The notes: generated by a model not told the origin, from the letters alone. A DNA stretch of 64,000 nt from Maritimibacter alkaliphilus (GCF_019801605.1 NZ_JAHVIT010000001.1:434001-498000), one strand, 5' to 3'; positions 47,625 through 58,344 are shown, counted from the first letter of the stretch. Numbers and translations: made by a program.

Positions 47625-48566
47625 TTACTTCATGGCCAGCGAGGCGCGCCGGATGAAATCCGCACAGCGCAGCGGCTGGGTGAGCGGCAGCATGTGTCCG
47701 CCCGGCACCTTCACGAGGCCGAACTGCGGCACCCGGGCGATCAGCGTATCGCCGTGCAGCGCCGGATCGAGCAGATGGTCATCCTCGCCATAGAGGATGC
47801 GCACGGGAATCGTGAATTCGCCATAGCGCTCCGCCAGCCCGCGCAGGTCCCGGCCCGAGGCCTGGTAGTCGCGCGAGGTCTGCAGGAAGTTCCACGGCCG
47901 CAGCGCCAGCAAACCGCCGCCCCTGGTGGCGTATTCGGGGGGAATCGCCTCGGGGCCGAAGACCACGTCGCTGAGGATCTCGGGCTTGGAGCGCGCCATG
48001 GTGACCCAGAGCACCCAGGCCACGATCCGGCGCAGCAGGGGGCTCTGGATCTCGTAGGCCTTGAAGGCGGGCGAGGGATCGCGCACCGGCAGGGTCAGCG
48101 GAGAGATCAGCGCCAGTCCGCGCAGGTCGTCGCCGAAGTCCGCGGCAAGTGCCAGGGCCACGGCGCCACCAAGGGAATGCCCGACCACGAGCGGGCGGCG
48201 AATCTTCAGCGCGTTGAGCGCCTCGCGCACCTGCACGGCCTGCGCCCGCACGTTGGCGGGAATGTCGTCCGTCCGGTCGGAATAGCCCGAACCGGGCCGG
48301 TCGATGGCAATCACCCGGTGATCCCGGGCCAGCTCGTCGATCAGACCGAGGTCGAAATTGCCAAGATTGCCGCCGAGCCCGTGGATCAGCACCACGACCG
48401 GGCCACGCCCGCAGTCGATGTGATGCAGCCGCCCGGTCGATATCTCGATGAAGGAGCCCCGGGGCGGGACCTGTTTTTCCACCTGTCGCGAAATCCACCA
48501 GCTCCGCACCGCGAAGCCCACCAGCACCAGCGCAAGAACGGCCGCTGCAATACCCACCGGACCCAT
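47625..48566 (-). CDS. membrane-anchored alpha/beta hydrolase
   Basis: 313 residues. An N-terminal membrane helix (GIAAAVLALVLVGFAV) is followed by an alpha/beta hydrolase domain: oxyanion block VVVLIHGLGGNLGNF, nucleophile elbow VVGHSLGGAVAL, acid in LYGEDDHLLDP and His in VPGGHMLPL, so the Ser-Asp-His set is complete. The substrate is unknown; similar proteins are esterases or haloperoxidase-like. It lies 21 bases past the 47-residue membrane microprotein, so it may share its transcript with gapA. Confidence 0.85.
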   Translation of the reverse strand: MGPVGIAAAVLALVLVGFAVRSWWISRQVEKQVPPRGSFIEISTGRLHHIDCGRGPVVVLIHGLGGNLGNFDLGLIDELARDHRVIAIDRPGSGYSDRTDDIPANVRAQAVQVREALNALKIRRPLVVGHSLGGAVALALAADFGDDLRGLALISPLTLPVRDPSPAFKAYEIQSPLLRRIVAWVLWVTMARSKPEILSDVVFGPEAIPPEYATRGGGLLALRPWNFLQTSRDYQASGRDLRGLAERYGEFTIPVRILYGEDDHLLDPALHGDTLIARVPQFGLVKVPGGHMLPLTQPLRCADFIRRASLAMK

Positions 48567-48587
48567 CGTGTCACATACCCCTGAACG

Positions 48588-48731
48588 TTAACGCCAGAAT
48601 GCCATCCATTCTATGAGACCCGTCAGTTTCTTGGCCAGAAACAACGCGTTGGCCCAGTCGAACATCACGGCATCCACCGTTAGGAGTGCCACGATCAGCA
48701 GCGCCAGTACAATGGCAATCCGGTTTGTCAT
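48588..48731 (-). CDS. 47-residue single-helix membrane microprotein
   Basis: Short frame MTNRIAIVLALLIVALLTVD then AVMFDWANALFLAKKL and a tail ending FWR. It has one membrane helix near the N-terminus and a basic-amphipathic remainder. ATG 48731 has GGGAG upstream (gcgggagcccc). It lies between the gapA terminator and the hydrolase gene; its own ribosome site and sensible composition argue for a real gene. The function is unknown. Confidence 0.6.
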   Translation of the reverse strand: MTNRIAIVLALLIVALLTVDAVMFDWANALFLAKKLTGLIEWMAFWR

Positions 48732-48746
48732 GGGGCTCCCGCAACG

Positions 48747-48780
48747 AAAAGGCCCCCGCAGGAATGCCTGACGGGGGCCG
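48747..48780 (-). terminator. gapA terminator
   Basis: On the minus strand the stem cggccccc/(c)gggggcc encloses a further short stem, cagg/cctg, and is followed by TTTTCG. It lies 33 bases past the gapA stop and ahead of the microprotein gene. Confidence 0.8.
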
Positions 48781-48812
48781 TTCGATCAAGTGTCTTGCAG
48801 GGGGCAGGCGCC

Positions 48813-49817
48813 TCAGTTGACGAGGCGGCCCATGGCGGCGGCAACGTCGGCCATCCGGCAGGAGAAGCCCCACTCGTTGTCGTACCACGCCAGCACGCGG
48901 ACGAGGCGGCCGCCGATGACCTTGGTCTGGTCGGGGGCGAAGATCGAGGACTGCTCGGTATGGGTGAAGTCGATCGAGACCTTGGGCTCGGGATCGTAGC
49001 CCATGACGGCGCCCATATGGCCGGCGACGGCTTCGCGCACCACTTCGTTCACGTCCGCTTCGGTCACGTCCTTCTTGGCGACGAAGGTCAGGTCCACGGC
49101 CGAGACGTTCGGGGTGGGAACGCGGATCGACGAGCCGTCGAGCTTGCCTTTCAGTTCCGGCAGCACCTCGCCGAGCGCCTTGGCGGCCCCGGTGGAGGTG
49201 GGGATCATCGACATGGCCGCGGCCCGGGCGCGGTAGAGGTCCTTGTGGCGGCGGTCCAGCGTCGGCTGGTCGCCGGTGTAGGAGTGGATCGTGGTCATGA
49301 TGCCGCTTTCGATCCCGATGGTATCGTTCAGCACCTTGGCCAGCGGCGCGAGGCAGTTGGTGGTGCAGGAGCCGTTCGAGATCATCGTGTCACCGGCGAC
49401 GAGGTCGCGGTGGTTCACACCGTAGACGATGGTCTTCTGCACGTTCTTGGCGGGTGCCGAGATCAGCACCGACTTGGCGCCGCGCGCCTGGTGGATCTTG
49501 GCCTTCTCGCCGTCGTTGAACTTGCCGGTGCATTCGAGGACCACGTCGCAGCCGGACCAGTCCAGCTCTTCCGGGTTGTAGGTCGAGAAGACCTCCATCG
49601 GGCCGCGCCCGAGGTCCATCGTGTTGCCCTCGACCTTGACCGTGCCGGCAAAGCGGCCGTGCACGCTGTCGTACTTCAGCAGGTGGGCGTTGGTTTCGAT
49701 CGGGCCGGTGGCGTTGATCTTCACCACCTGCACGTCGTTGCGCGCGCTCTCCGCGATATGGGCGAGAGTGCAGCGACCGATGCGGCCGAAACCGTTGATG
49801 CCAAGGGTGATGGTCAT
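48813..49817 (-). CDS. gapA: glyceraldehyde-3-phosphate dehydrogenase (phosphorylating)
   Basis: 334-residue GAPDH. Rossmann start TITLGINGFGRIGRCTL, catalytic Cys151 in SNGSCTTNCLAPLAKV, and the conserved WYDNEWGFSCRM near the end. The residue after the cofactor strand, usually Asp in strict NAD enzymes (IND), is Ala here (VVKINATGPIE), which suggests NADP or dual cofactor use; this is inferred from one position. The gene has a terminator and lies downstream of tktA with several operator-like sites between them. Confidence 0.96.
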   Translation of the reverse strand: MTITLGINGFGRIGRCTLAHIAESARNDVQVVKINATGPIETNAHLLKYDSVHGRFAGTVKVEGNTMDLGRGPMEVFSTYNPEELDWSGCDVVLECTGKFNDGEKAKIHQARGAKSVLISAPAKNVQKTIVYGVNHRDLVAGDTMISNGSCTTNCLAPLAKVLNDTIGIESGIMTTIHSYTGDQPTLDRRHKDLYRARAAAMSMIPTSTGAAKALGEVLPELKGKLDGSSIRVPTPNVSAVDLTFVAKKDVTEADVNEVVREAVAGHMGAVMGYDPEPKVSIDFTHTEQSSIFAPDQTKVIGGRLVRVLAWYDNEWGFSCRMADVAAAMGRLVN

Positions 49818-49906
49818 GCCGGGGGCTCCTGATACGAAACGTGTTCGACCGGGATATAGCCGTGCCTGACCGAAAAATTAAGGCGAAAAACGACGATTTC
49901 TCAGTG

Positions 49907-49973
49907 TGTTAGCGTTAACCTGCGGTTTGCTGCCGCTGGTTGCGCTAACCGTTTTGACGGGTTCGCGCTAACA
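49907..49973. promoter_or_regulatory. three CceR-like operator sites before gapA
   Basis: Sites TGTTAGCGTTAACC (49907-49920), TGGTTGCGCTAACC (49937-49950) and a half-site cgcgctaaca (49964-49973) share the core of TGTTAGCGCTAACA. As I recall, this is the kind of palindrome described for CceR, the LacI-family regulator of central carbon genes in Rhodobacter sphaeroides. The first two sites are 30 bases apart. That a CceR protein binds here is inference. Confidence 0.5.
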
Positions 49974-50044
49974 GCAGGCACCGGTCGCCCCCGGTTTGCC
50001 GCAGCGCAGAATCACTGCCGCCTGCGGGACAGGGGCGGGGGTCT

Positions 50045-50089
50045 CCGGAAAATTCGAATTTTCCGGTCCGTTTTCTTTGAAGAAAACGG
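50045..50089. repeat. tandem double palindrome, variant
   Basis: Palindrome 50045-50066 (half ccggaaaattc and its complement) is followed one base later by a near-perfect inverted repeat 50068-50089 (ccgttttctt-tg-aagaaaacgg). The architecture is the same as the 46-base element at 34894 and 50146, two 22-24 base palindromes side by side, but the sequence is different. Confidence 0.8.
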
Positions 50090-50145
50090 GCAGGGCGGAG
50101 AGGCGGGCGCGCTCGGAGACGGGCAGGATGGCCGGAGGGGAGGGG

Positions 50146-50191
50146 CCAAGAATTTTCGAAAATTCTTGGGAAAATTCTTCGAAGAATTTTC
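50146..50191. repeat. tandem double palindrome, copy 2
   Basis: Identical over 46 bases to 34894-34939: palindrome 50146-50169 (half ccaagaattttc) and palindrome 50170-50191 (half gaaaattcttc). It lies 71 bases past the tktA stop, where it could end tktA transcription. Confidence 0.9.
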
Positions 50192-50262
50192 GGCGCCTTA
50201 GGCTGGCGGATATGCGAACGGGCCCGCGTGGGGCCCGTTGCAGATGTCGGAAGGGGCTGCGC

Positions 50263-52278
50263 TCAGAGCAGGGCCTTGGCCTTCTCCGCCACGTTGGCCG
50301 CGGTGATGCCGAACTTCTCGTAGAGCACCTCGGCCGGGGCGGAGGCGCCGAAGCTGTCCATGCCCACGAAGTCGGACTTCGCCTCGCGGCCACGCTCGCC
50401 GAGCAGCCAGCGATCCCAGCCCTGGCGCACGCCGGCCTCGACCGCCACGCGCACGGCGCCTGCGGGCAGGACGCGCTTGCGGTAGCTTTCGTCCTGCTGG
50501 GCGAAAAGCTCCATGCAGGGCATCGAGACGACGCGGGTGCCGATGCCCTCGGCCTGCAGCAGGTCACGGGCGGCCAGTGCGATCTCCACCTCGGAGCCGG
50601 TGGCCAGCAGGATCACCTGCCGCTTGCCGTCTGCGTCCGCGAGGACATAGCCGCCCTGCGCCACGAGGTTCTTCTGCTTGTGCTCGACCCGCACGGTGGG
50701 CAGGTTCTGACGCGTCAGCGACAGCACCGAGGGCGTGCCCTTCTGGGTCAGCGCGATCTCCCAGGCTTCCGCGGTCTCGACCGTGTCGGCGGGGCGGAAG
50801 ACCAGAGTGTTCGGCGTCGCGCGCAGCATGGCCAGATGCTCGACCGGCTGGTGCGTCGGGCCGTCTTCGCCCAGACCGATGGAATCGTGGGTCATGACGT
50901 AGACCACCGGCTGCTGCATCAGCGCCGAGAGACGCATCGCGGGGCGCGCGTAGTCGGTGAAGCACATGAAGGTGCCCGAGTAGGGGCGCACCATGCCGTG
51001 CAGCGCCATGCCGTTCATCGCGGCGGCCATGCCGTGTTCGCGGATGCCCCAGTGGATGAAGCGGCCGCCACGGTTGTCCACGTCGAAGATGCCGAGGTTC
51101 GCGGTCTTGGTGTTGTTCGAGCCGGTGAGGTCGGCGGAGCCGCCCACGGTTTCCGGCAGGATCGGGTTCACCACTTCCAGCACCATCTCGGAGGACTTCC
51201 GGGTGGCGACCTTGGGCGTCTCTTCGCTGATCTGCTTCTTCAGCGCCTTGATCGTGGCCGAGAGTTTCTTGGGCGCCTCGCCCTCCAGCTCACGGGTGAA
51301 ATCGGCCTTCTTGCGGTCGGAGAGCGCGTCGAAGCGTTCCTGCCAGGCGAAGCGGTCGGCGGCGCCACGGCGGCCGATCTCTTCCCACTGCGACTTGACG
51401 TCGGCGGGGATCTCGAAGGGACCGTAGGACCAGCCGTAGCCTTCCTTGGCGGCGGCCAGCTGGCCCGCATCGGTGAGCGCGCCGTGGCCCTTGGAGGTGT
51501 CCTGTGCCGCGTGGCCGAGCGCGATATGCGTCTTGCAGGCGATCATCGAAGGCTGCTTGGATTTCTTGGCGGCGGTGATGGCCGCGTCGATGGCCGCCGG
51601 ATCGTGGCCGTCGATTTCCTGCACGTGCCAGCCGGAGGCCTTGAAGCGCGCCACCTGATCGGTGCGGTCCGACAGCTCGACCGTGCCGTCGATGGTGATG
51701 TTGTTGTTGTCCCAGAAGACGATGAGCTTCGACAGCTCATGACGCCCGGCAAGCGCGATCGCTTCCTGGCTGACGCCTTCCATCAGGCAGCCATCGCCGG
51801 CGATGACATAGGTGTGGTGATCCACGACCTTCTTGCCGTGACGGGCGCGCAGGATTTCCTCGGCCATGGCGAAGCCGACCGAGTTGGCGATGCCCTGACC
51901 CAGCGGGCCGGTGGTGGTCTCGATCCCGTCGGCGAGGAAGTTCTCGGGGTGGCCTGCGGTGCGGGCGCCCAGCTGGCGGAAATTCTTCAGCTCCTCGATC
52001 GGGAACTGCTCGTACCCGGTCAGGTGCAGCAGCGAGTAGATCAGCATCGAGCCGTGACCCGCGGAGAGGATGAACCGGTCGCGGTCGGGCCAGTTCGGAG
52101 CGGCGGCATCGAACTTCAGGTGCTTCTCGTAGAGCACGGTGGCGACGTCGGCCATGCCCATCGGCATGCCGGAGTGGCCGGAATTGGCGGCAGCCACGGC
52201 ATCGAGGGTCAGCGCACGGATGGCGGCGGCCTTCATCCAGTGGTCGGGATTGGCAGAGCGGAGGGCAGCGATATCCAC
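50263..52278 (-). CDS. tktA: transketolase
   Basis: 671-residue thiamine-diphosphate transketolase of the pentose phosphate and Calvin pathways. Seen: [17 protein letters not shown], the TPP motif [19 protein letters not shown] with [18 protein letters not shown], and [24 protein letters not shown]. The start is GTG 52278 ([16 protein letters not shown]) with AAGGA 9 bases upstream; the frame continues to 52413 without a site. A 5' hairpin and one CceR-like word lie upstream. No Calvin-cycle genes are beside it, so a glycolysis/pentose role is assumed. Confidence 0.97.
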   Translation of the reverse strand: MDIAALRSANPDHWMKAAAIRALTLDAVAAANSGHSGMPMGMADVATVLYEKHLKFDAAAPNWPDRDRFILSAGHGSMLIYSLLHLTGYEQFPIEELKNFRQLGARTAGHPENFLADGIETTTGPLGQGIANSVGFAMAEEILRARHGKKVVDHHTYVIAGDGCLMEGVSQEAIALAGRHELSKLIVFWDNNNITIDGTVELSDRTDQVARFKASGWHVQEIDGHDPAAIDAAITAAKKSKQPSMIACKTHIALGHAAQDTSKGHGALTDAGQLAAAKEGYGWSYGPFEIPADVKSQWEEIGRRGAADRFAWQERFDALSDRKKADFTRELEGEAPKKLSATIKALKKQISEETPKVATRKSSEMVLEVVNPILPETVGGSADLTGSNNTKTANLGIFDVDNRGGRFIHWGIREHGMAAAMNGMALHGMVRPYSGTFMCFTDYARPAMRLSALMQQPVVYVMTHDSIGLGEDGPTHQPVEHLAMLRATPNTLVFRPADTVETAEAWEIALTQKGTPSVLSLTRQNLPTVRVEHKQKNLVAQGGYVLADADGKRQVILLATGSEVEIALAARDLLQAEGIGTRVVSMPCMELFAQQDESYRKRVLPAGAVRVAVEAGVRQGWDRWLLGERGREAKSDFVGMDSFGASAPAEVLYEKFGITAANVAEKAKALL

Positions 52279-52669
52279 GGGTGGCAGTCCTTGATCTGAA
52301 GCGTTTTCGCAGCCTCCCTTACCAGCCGGGCCCGGAATATCAAGTATTCTGGGCCTCCGAGGCGCTGCGATCCCGCGTCGCAAGTGGCCCTGCGTGTTAG
52401 CGATAGCGGGCAAGCCGTGCCCGGTCAGGGGCTTGCGGGTCGCAGTTGCCGCTGGCAGGAAACCGCATTCAGAACCCCCCGCAACCCCCGGTGGGGTTTG
52501 GGAAACCTCTCTTTCTTGGGTAGAGTTGCCGAAAATCGGCGGCTAAGGTCCGATTCGGATGGCGCGGTCCTCTGGCAGGCGGTCCCCCGTACCGCGGCCC
52601 GGTCCCGGGAGCGCCCCGAACGACCCGCGCCACCAGCGGCTGAGAGACAAGTGAGGATCCCCCGAGGCG
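52279..52669. other. tktA / zapA-operon divergent intergenic region
   Basis: 391 bases without a supported gene. It holds an 11-bp stem with one G-T pair and a 5-base loop at 52329-52355 (ggcccggaata with tattctgggcc), 51 bases before tktA and so probably in its 5' leader. At 52395-52408 the word TGTTAGCGATAGCG matches 11 of 14 positions of the operator family before gapA. The right half must contain the promoter of the coiled-coil/zapA operon. Confidence 0.5.
52395..52408. promoter_or_regulatory. CceR-like site upstream of tktA
   Basis: TGTTAGCGATAGCG, with an intact left half (TGTTAGCG) and a decayed right half of the palindrome TGTTAGCGCTAACA; 117 bases upstream of the tktA start. A weak match on its own, made more likely by the sites before gapA. 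Confidence 0.35.
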
Positions 52670-53236
52670 ATGAGTGAGAGCGAAACCCAGATCAAGGAGC
52701 TGCAGCGGCGCATCACCGCGGCCATGCTGCGCATCGACCGCGGGCTCGAGACCCTCTCCACCCCGGCGACCTCCGAGGCCGATGTCCTGCGCCTGACCGC
52801 GGCGCTCGACGAGGAACGCCTGGCCAATGCGCAGCTCGAGGAACGGGTGCGCGCGATCAAGGCCCGGCAGGACGAGAGCGTCTCCAAGCTGGAACAGGCC
52901 GTGAAGGATCAGGCCGAGGCCGCACGGCGTCTCGATGGCGCGCTGCAGCAGCTTCAGGCCGCCAATGCGCAGCTGCGCGAGAACAACGCGGCCCTGAGGG
53001 CTGCGAACGCGCAAGGGGTGGGCGATCCCACGCTGATCAACCGTTCGCTTCAGGCCGAGGTCGAGGCCCTGCGCGCCGCGCGGATCGCCGACCGGGCCGA
53101 GGCCGATGCGATCCTCGGCGCGCTCGGCCCGCTGGTGGCGGGCGGCACGCCGGTGCCCGCGCTCGACGGCGCGATGCCCACCGATGCCACGCCCGGGGAC
53201 GACGGGTTCGTCGCCGGCCTGACGGAGGACAAGTGA
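52670..53236 (+). CDS. coiled-coil protein upstream of zapA
   Basis: 188 residues, predicted soluble. A continuous coiled coil runs over about residues 35-135 (QIKELQRRITAAMLRIDRG, LANAQLEERVRAIKARQDES and so on), with a disordered Gly/Pro/Asp C-tail. No enzyme motif. Its TGA overlaps the zapA ATG in TGATG, so it is made in step with ZapA and is a fair candidate for a Z-ring partner, comparable in place and form to ZapB, though no similarity is claimed. Confidence 0.8.
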   Translation: MSESETQIKELQRRITAAMLRIDRGLETLSTPATSEADVLRLTAALDEERLANAQLEERVRAIKARQDESVSKLEQAVKDQAEAARRLDGALQQLQAANAQLRENNAALRAANAQGVGDPTLINRSLQAEVEALRAARIADRAEADAILGALGPLVAGGTPVPALDGAMPTDATPGDDGFVAGLTEDK

Positions 53237-53655
53237 TGCCCGAAGTGGAAATCGAGATCGGCGGCCGGACCTTCGAGGTCGCCTGCCAGCCCGGCGAGGA
53301 ACATTTCCTGCAATCCGCGGCGCGGATGCTGGACACCGAGGCCTCGACGCTCGTCGACCAGATCGGGCGCATTCCCGAGGGGCGCATGCTGCTCATGGCG
53401 GGGCTGATGCTGGCCGACCGGACGGCGGGCATGGAAGACAAGCTGCGCGAGGCCGAGGCCGAGATGGCCGAATTGCGCGGTCAGATCTACGAGCTCCAGA
53501 CCCGGCCGGCCCCCGCGCCGGAGCGGGTCGAGGTGCCGGTGGTGCCGCGCAGCGTGAGCGATGCGCTGGCCGACCTCGCCGCGCGGGCGGAATCCATGGC
53601 CGACGCCGTGGAAGACCGCGTGGCCACGCTGCCCAAACCGGCCGAGACCTCCTGA
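53236..53655 (+). CDS. zapA: cell division protein ZapA
   Basis: 139 residues. The N-terminal ZapA head (PEVEIEIGGRTFEVACQPG then FLQSAARMLDTEASTL) is followed by RMLLMAGLMLADRTAG and a coiled-coil stem. ZapA cross-links FtsZ filaments. ATG 53236 overlaps the upstream stop; a GTG at 53233 is the alternative. The C-terminal Pro-rich and helical extension is longer than in the roughly 110-residue E. coli protein. Its own stop overlaps the mliC ATG, so three genes form a translational chain. Confidence 0.93.
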   Translation: MPEVEIEIGGRTFEVACQPGEEHFLQSAARMLDTEASTLVDQIGRIPEGRMLLMAGLMLADRTAGMEDKLREAEAEMAELRGQIYELQTRPAPAPERVEVPVVPRSVSDALADLAARAESMADAVEDRVATLPKPAETS

Positions 53656-53999
53656 TGCGGGCCACGCTCGCCCTGCCGGTCCTGCTCTGCGCGGCGCTGC
53701 CGGCGTGGGGCAAGACCGACATCATCCAGACGCAGTACCTCTGCGAGCGCGACGTGCTGATCCCTGTCGTCTACGTGAACGACGGTGAGGGCGGGGGGCA
53801 GGCGATCCTCGTGGCCGAGGGACAGCAGGTGATGCTGGGCCGGGCGGTCAGCGGATCGGGCGCACGCTACGCGGCACCGGAGGGTGTCTCGGGCTACACA
53901 TGGTGGTCCAAGGGCGACACGGCGATGCTCGGCTGGTTCGACGCGGACATCGGCGAAGAGGTCACGCTCTTCGCCCATTGTCTCGAATCCGGCGACTGA
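53655..53999 (+). CDS. MliC-like C-type lysozyme inhibitor
   Basis: 114 residues with a signal peptide (MRATLALPVLLCAALPAWG). The MliC fold signature follows: TQYLCERDVLIPVVYVND, then SGARYAAPEGVSGYTWWSKG and DTAMLGW, with two Cys (in YLCER and AHCLES) placed for the family disulfide. There is no lipobox, so it is periplasmic rather than a lipoprotein. Its start overlaps the zapA stop, an unusual link between a division protein and a lysozyme inhibitor. Confidence 0.85.
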   Translation: MRATLALPVLLCAALPAWGKTDIIQTQYLCERDVLIPVVYVNDGEGGGQAILVAEGQQVMLGRAVSGSGARYAAPEGVSGYTWWSKGDTAMLGWFDADIGEEVTLFAHCLESGD

Positions 54000-54266
54000 G
54001 CGCCGCGTCTCCCCGAAAATCTCCACATCAGCTTCGGGTGGCAAGAGGCCGGAATCCCTGCGATTCTGATCGCGCTTCCGCAACGTCATCTGCTTTTTTG
54101 ACAGGCAGGATGGAACCCGACGGGCGAATTATTGCCAAGTCGTAAACTCCTCACTTCCCATCACGCAAAAATTTCAGGAATGTCACACCGGGCCGAGTCA
54201 GGCAGTTCGGCACCACCACTCGAAGTCAAAACACTCGAATAAAAAACTGTTTGGGGACAGATCAGC

Positions 54267-54884
54267 GTGAAACGCGCACTATCGTCGAAGATCGGCCTGC
54301 CACTGCTGTGCGCGGCCCTGATCACTACATCCGCATGCTCCATGAATCCGAACGACTCCTCGCGCAAGTTCGCGGGGGATGAGGTCTCGATGCTCGACCC
54401 CGAGCGTCAGGAACTCGCCGTCGCCACCGCCGAGGCGCTGCGCGCCCGGGGCGGTCGCGTCTGGTGCGTGCCCTTCGCGCGCAACGCCAGCGGCGTCGAG
54501 ATCCGCGGCGACGCCCGGACCTGGTGGCGCCAGGCCGAAGGCAAGTTCGACACCAGCCACACGCCGCAGATCGGCGCCGTCATGGCCTTCAAGGCAACCC
54601 GCGGGATGCCCCTTGGCCATGTCGCCGTGGTGTCCAACGTGGTTTCGGAGCGCAAGATCCTGATCGATCACGCCAACTGGCACCGCAACCAGGTGTCGCT
54701 GGCCATGGGCGTGATTGACGTGTCCGAGAACAACGACTGGTCCAAGGTCCGGGTCGAGAGCGCCCCCGACAGCTATGGCAGCGTCTATCCGATTTCGGGG
54801 TTCATCAACCCCAGCATCGCGCAGGAACAGGAGCCCAAGAAACGTGGCTGGCTGCGCGAAGTCGTCTCGACCAAGGGCAGCTGA
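54267..54884 (+). CDS. CHAP-domain lipoprotein (putative peptidoglycan amidase/endopeptidase)
   Basis: 205 residues starting at GTG 54267 (GGGGAC site). Lipoprotein signal with lipobox ITTSAC, then a linker, then a CHAP domain: catalytic Cys in GRVWCVPFARNASG, and His in MPLGHVAVVSNVV with the following IDHANWHRNQVS. CHAP enzymes cut peptidoglycan amide bonds; anchoring to the membrane suggests a role in wall remodelling. The upstream 267 bases (54000-54266) are AT-richer, with cactcgaa repeated 15 bases apart (54217, 54232). It has its own terminator. Confidence 0.85.
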   Translation: MKRALSSKIGLPLLCAALITTSACSMNPNDSSRKFAGDEVSMLDPERQELAVATAEALRARGGRVWCVPFARNASGVEIRGDARTWWRQAEGKFDTSHTPQIGAVMAFKATRGMPLGHVAVVSNVVSERKILIDHANWHRNQVSLAMGVIDVSENNDWSKVRVESAPDSYGSVYPISGFINPSIAQEQEPKKRGWLREVVSTKGS

Positions 54885-54949
54885 GCCGGGGCGAGCGACG
54901 GGCCAAAGGCAGAGACCTGACCGGCCAAGTTCAACGAGGGACAAGAAAG

Positions 54950-54986
54950 AGCCCCGCGGTCCGGAAGGATCGCGGGGCTTCTCTTT
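54950..54986 (+). terminator. terminator after the CHAP lipoprotein gene
   Basis: agccccgcg/cgcggggct with a 12-base loop, followed by TCTCTTT, 66 bases past the stop. The A-rich left flank (acaagaaag) could let it also work for the convergent grxD gene. Confidence 0.75.
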
Positions 54987-55021
54987 GCTGCTGTGGGCGC
55001 ACGAGGGGCCCGGCGACAGGA

Positions 55022-55393
55022 TCAGGCGTTCGCGGCCCGGATCTTCTCGGCTGCGTCCTTGTCGTAGGTGACGCCGCTGGTGTCGAAGAGCGTGTCGAGT
55101 TCGCCCGACAGGGTCATCTCGGTGACGATGTCGCAGCCGCCCACGAATTCGCCCTTAACGTAGAGCTGCGGGATGGTCGGCCAGTCGGAGAAGTCCTTGA
55201 TCCCCTGGCGGATGTCGGCGTCCGCGAGGACGTTCACATCCTTGAAGTCGACGCCCATGTAGTTGAGCACGCCGGCCACACGGGAAGAGAAGCCGCACTG
55301 CGGCATTTCCTTGGTGCCCTTCATGAACAGCACCACGTCGTTCGCGCCGATGGTCTCGGCAATCACGCTTTGCGCGTCAGTCGTTTCGGTCAT
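55022..55393 (-). CDS. grxD: monothiol glutaredoxin (Grx4 type)
   Basis: 123-residue monothiol glutaredoxin with the active site CGFS (in [14 protein letters not shown]) and the glutathione-binding [20 protein letters not shown]. It carries or senses 2Fe-2S clusters with BolA proteins. ATG 55393 ([13 protein letters not shown]) has AAGGAAC; upstream in-frame codons to 55522 are not used. bolA lies 182 bases upstream on the same strand, fitting the known Grx-BolA partnership. Confidence 0.97.
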   Translation of the reverse strand: MTETTDAQSVIAETIGANDVVLFMKGTKEMPQCGFSSRVAGVLNYMGVDFKDVNVLADADIRQGIKDFSDWPTIPQLYVKGEFVGGCDIVTEMTLSGELDTLFDTSGVTYDKDAAEKIRAANA

Positions 55394-55575
55394 GTCTGGT
55401 TCCTTGGTTCGTTCTGGCAGGGCCTTTTGGCACAGCTCCTGCCGGTGTTCGCTGGCTTTCCGCTGGCGCACCGGCTCCCCTTGGCGCGTATATTCGCACA
55501 AAGGGATGCATGTTTCCAGCACGACGCAAGGCCGCTGCCGGAGGCGTCACGCAGGGGCGCCGGTCGGGGCAGGGA

Positions 55576-55812
55576 TCAGGCGGGCGCGCGGGTCGTCAGC
55601 GCGAGGGCGTGGAGGTCTCCGTTGGAGCCGTCCATCTTGCCCTTCAGCGCGGCGTAGACGGCGCGCTGCTGCTGGACGCGGTTTTGCCCGCGGAAACTCT
55701 CGTCGACGACCACGGCGGCGAAATGCTGACCGTCGTCGCCCTGCACCTCGATCTGGGCCTGCGGGAAGCTCTCGCGCAAAAGGGCCTCGATTTCATGGGC
55801 TTGGATGGGCAT
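55576..55812 (-). CDS. bolA: BolA-family protein
   Basis: 78 residues of the small BolA/IbaG fold: QAHEIEALLRESFPQAQIEV, then VVVDESFRGQNRVQQQRAVY with the family helix, and DLHALALTT at the end containing the conserved His. BolA proteins pair with monothiol glutaredoxins to hold a 2Fe-2S cluster and tune iron metabolism, and grxD is the next gene. ATG 55812 has CGGAG/AGGAAC upstream. Confidence 0.92.
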   Translation of the reverse strand: MPIQAHEIEALLRESFPQAQIEVQGDDGQHFAAVVVDESFRGQNRVQQQRAVYAALKGKMDGSNGDLHALALTTRAPA

Positions 55813-55934
55813 GGCTGTCTCCGTTCCTGGGCTTGGTCAAATGTAAATCCTCGCAGCCTGCACGACAAGAGGCAGCGGCCCGCCCCGGCGAGGGACGGGC
55901 CGCGAAGAGCCGTGTGCGCAAGTGCAGAGAGGCG

Positions 55935-58094
<2,160 letters not shown>

Positions 58095-58281
58095 GGAGAT
58101 CCCCCGGGGAAAAGCTGGTCGGGCCTCCTTTACGACAGCTTCGGCTGCGGGGGAAGGGGCGGACCGGCCCCCGGTTGGGCCCACGTCACATAGGCGTCAC
58201 ACCTATTACACGCGAGCGTGCGCGGTTAGCGTGATTCTCGTGAAGTGCAAGGGGGAAACGGCCGCTGCAGCGCAGAGAGCC

Positions 58282-58310
58282 AAAAAAAAGGCCGAGCACG
58301 AAGCTCGGCC
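58282..58310 (-). terminator. strong Rho-independent terminator downstream of LysR gene
   Basis: Minus-strand stem ggccgagc/gctcggcc with a 5-base loop, then eight T (A-run 58282-58289 on the plus strand). It is the best intrinsic terminator in the window and ends whatever minus-strand RNA comes from the LysR gene or the short frame at 58345-58425. Confidence 0.9.
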
Positions 58311-58344
58311 AAGTCCAACAGGGAGGTATGAAGATGATGCGCTG

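Larger units (their letters stand above)
49818..50262. other. gapA upstream region with operator-like sites and double palindromes
   Basis: 445 bases between gapA and tktA, both minus strand. It contains three sites related to the palindrome TGTTAGCGCTAACA at 49907-49973, and two double palindromes at 50045-50089 and 50146-50191. Frames through it have no family features. This DNA must contain the gapA promoter and the tktA transcript end. Confidence 0.6.

Noticed and set aside
49968..50567. 199-codon minus-strand frame between gapA and tktA
   Set aside because: It overlaps the tktA end in another frame and contains the double palindromes; no motif.
54000..54266. 6S RNA gene downstream of zapA (as in enterobacteria)
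   Set aside because: mliC follows zapA directly, and the gene-free stretch after it shows no long hairpin with a central bubble.
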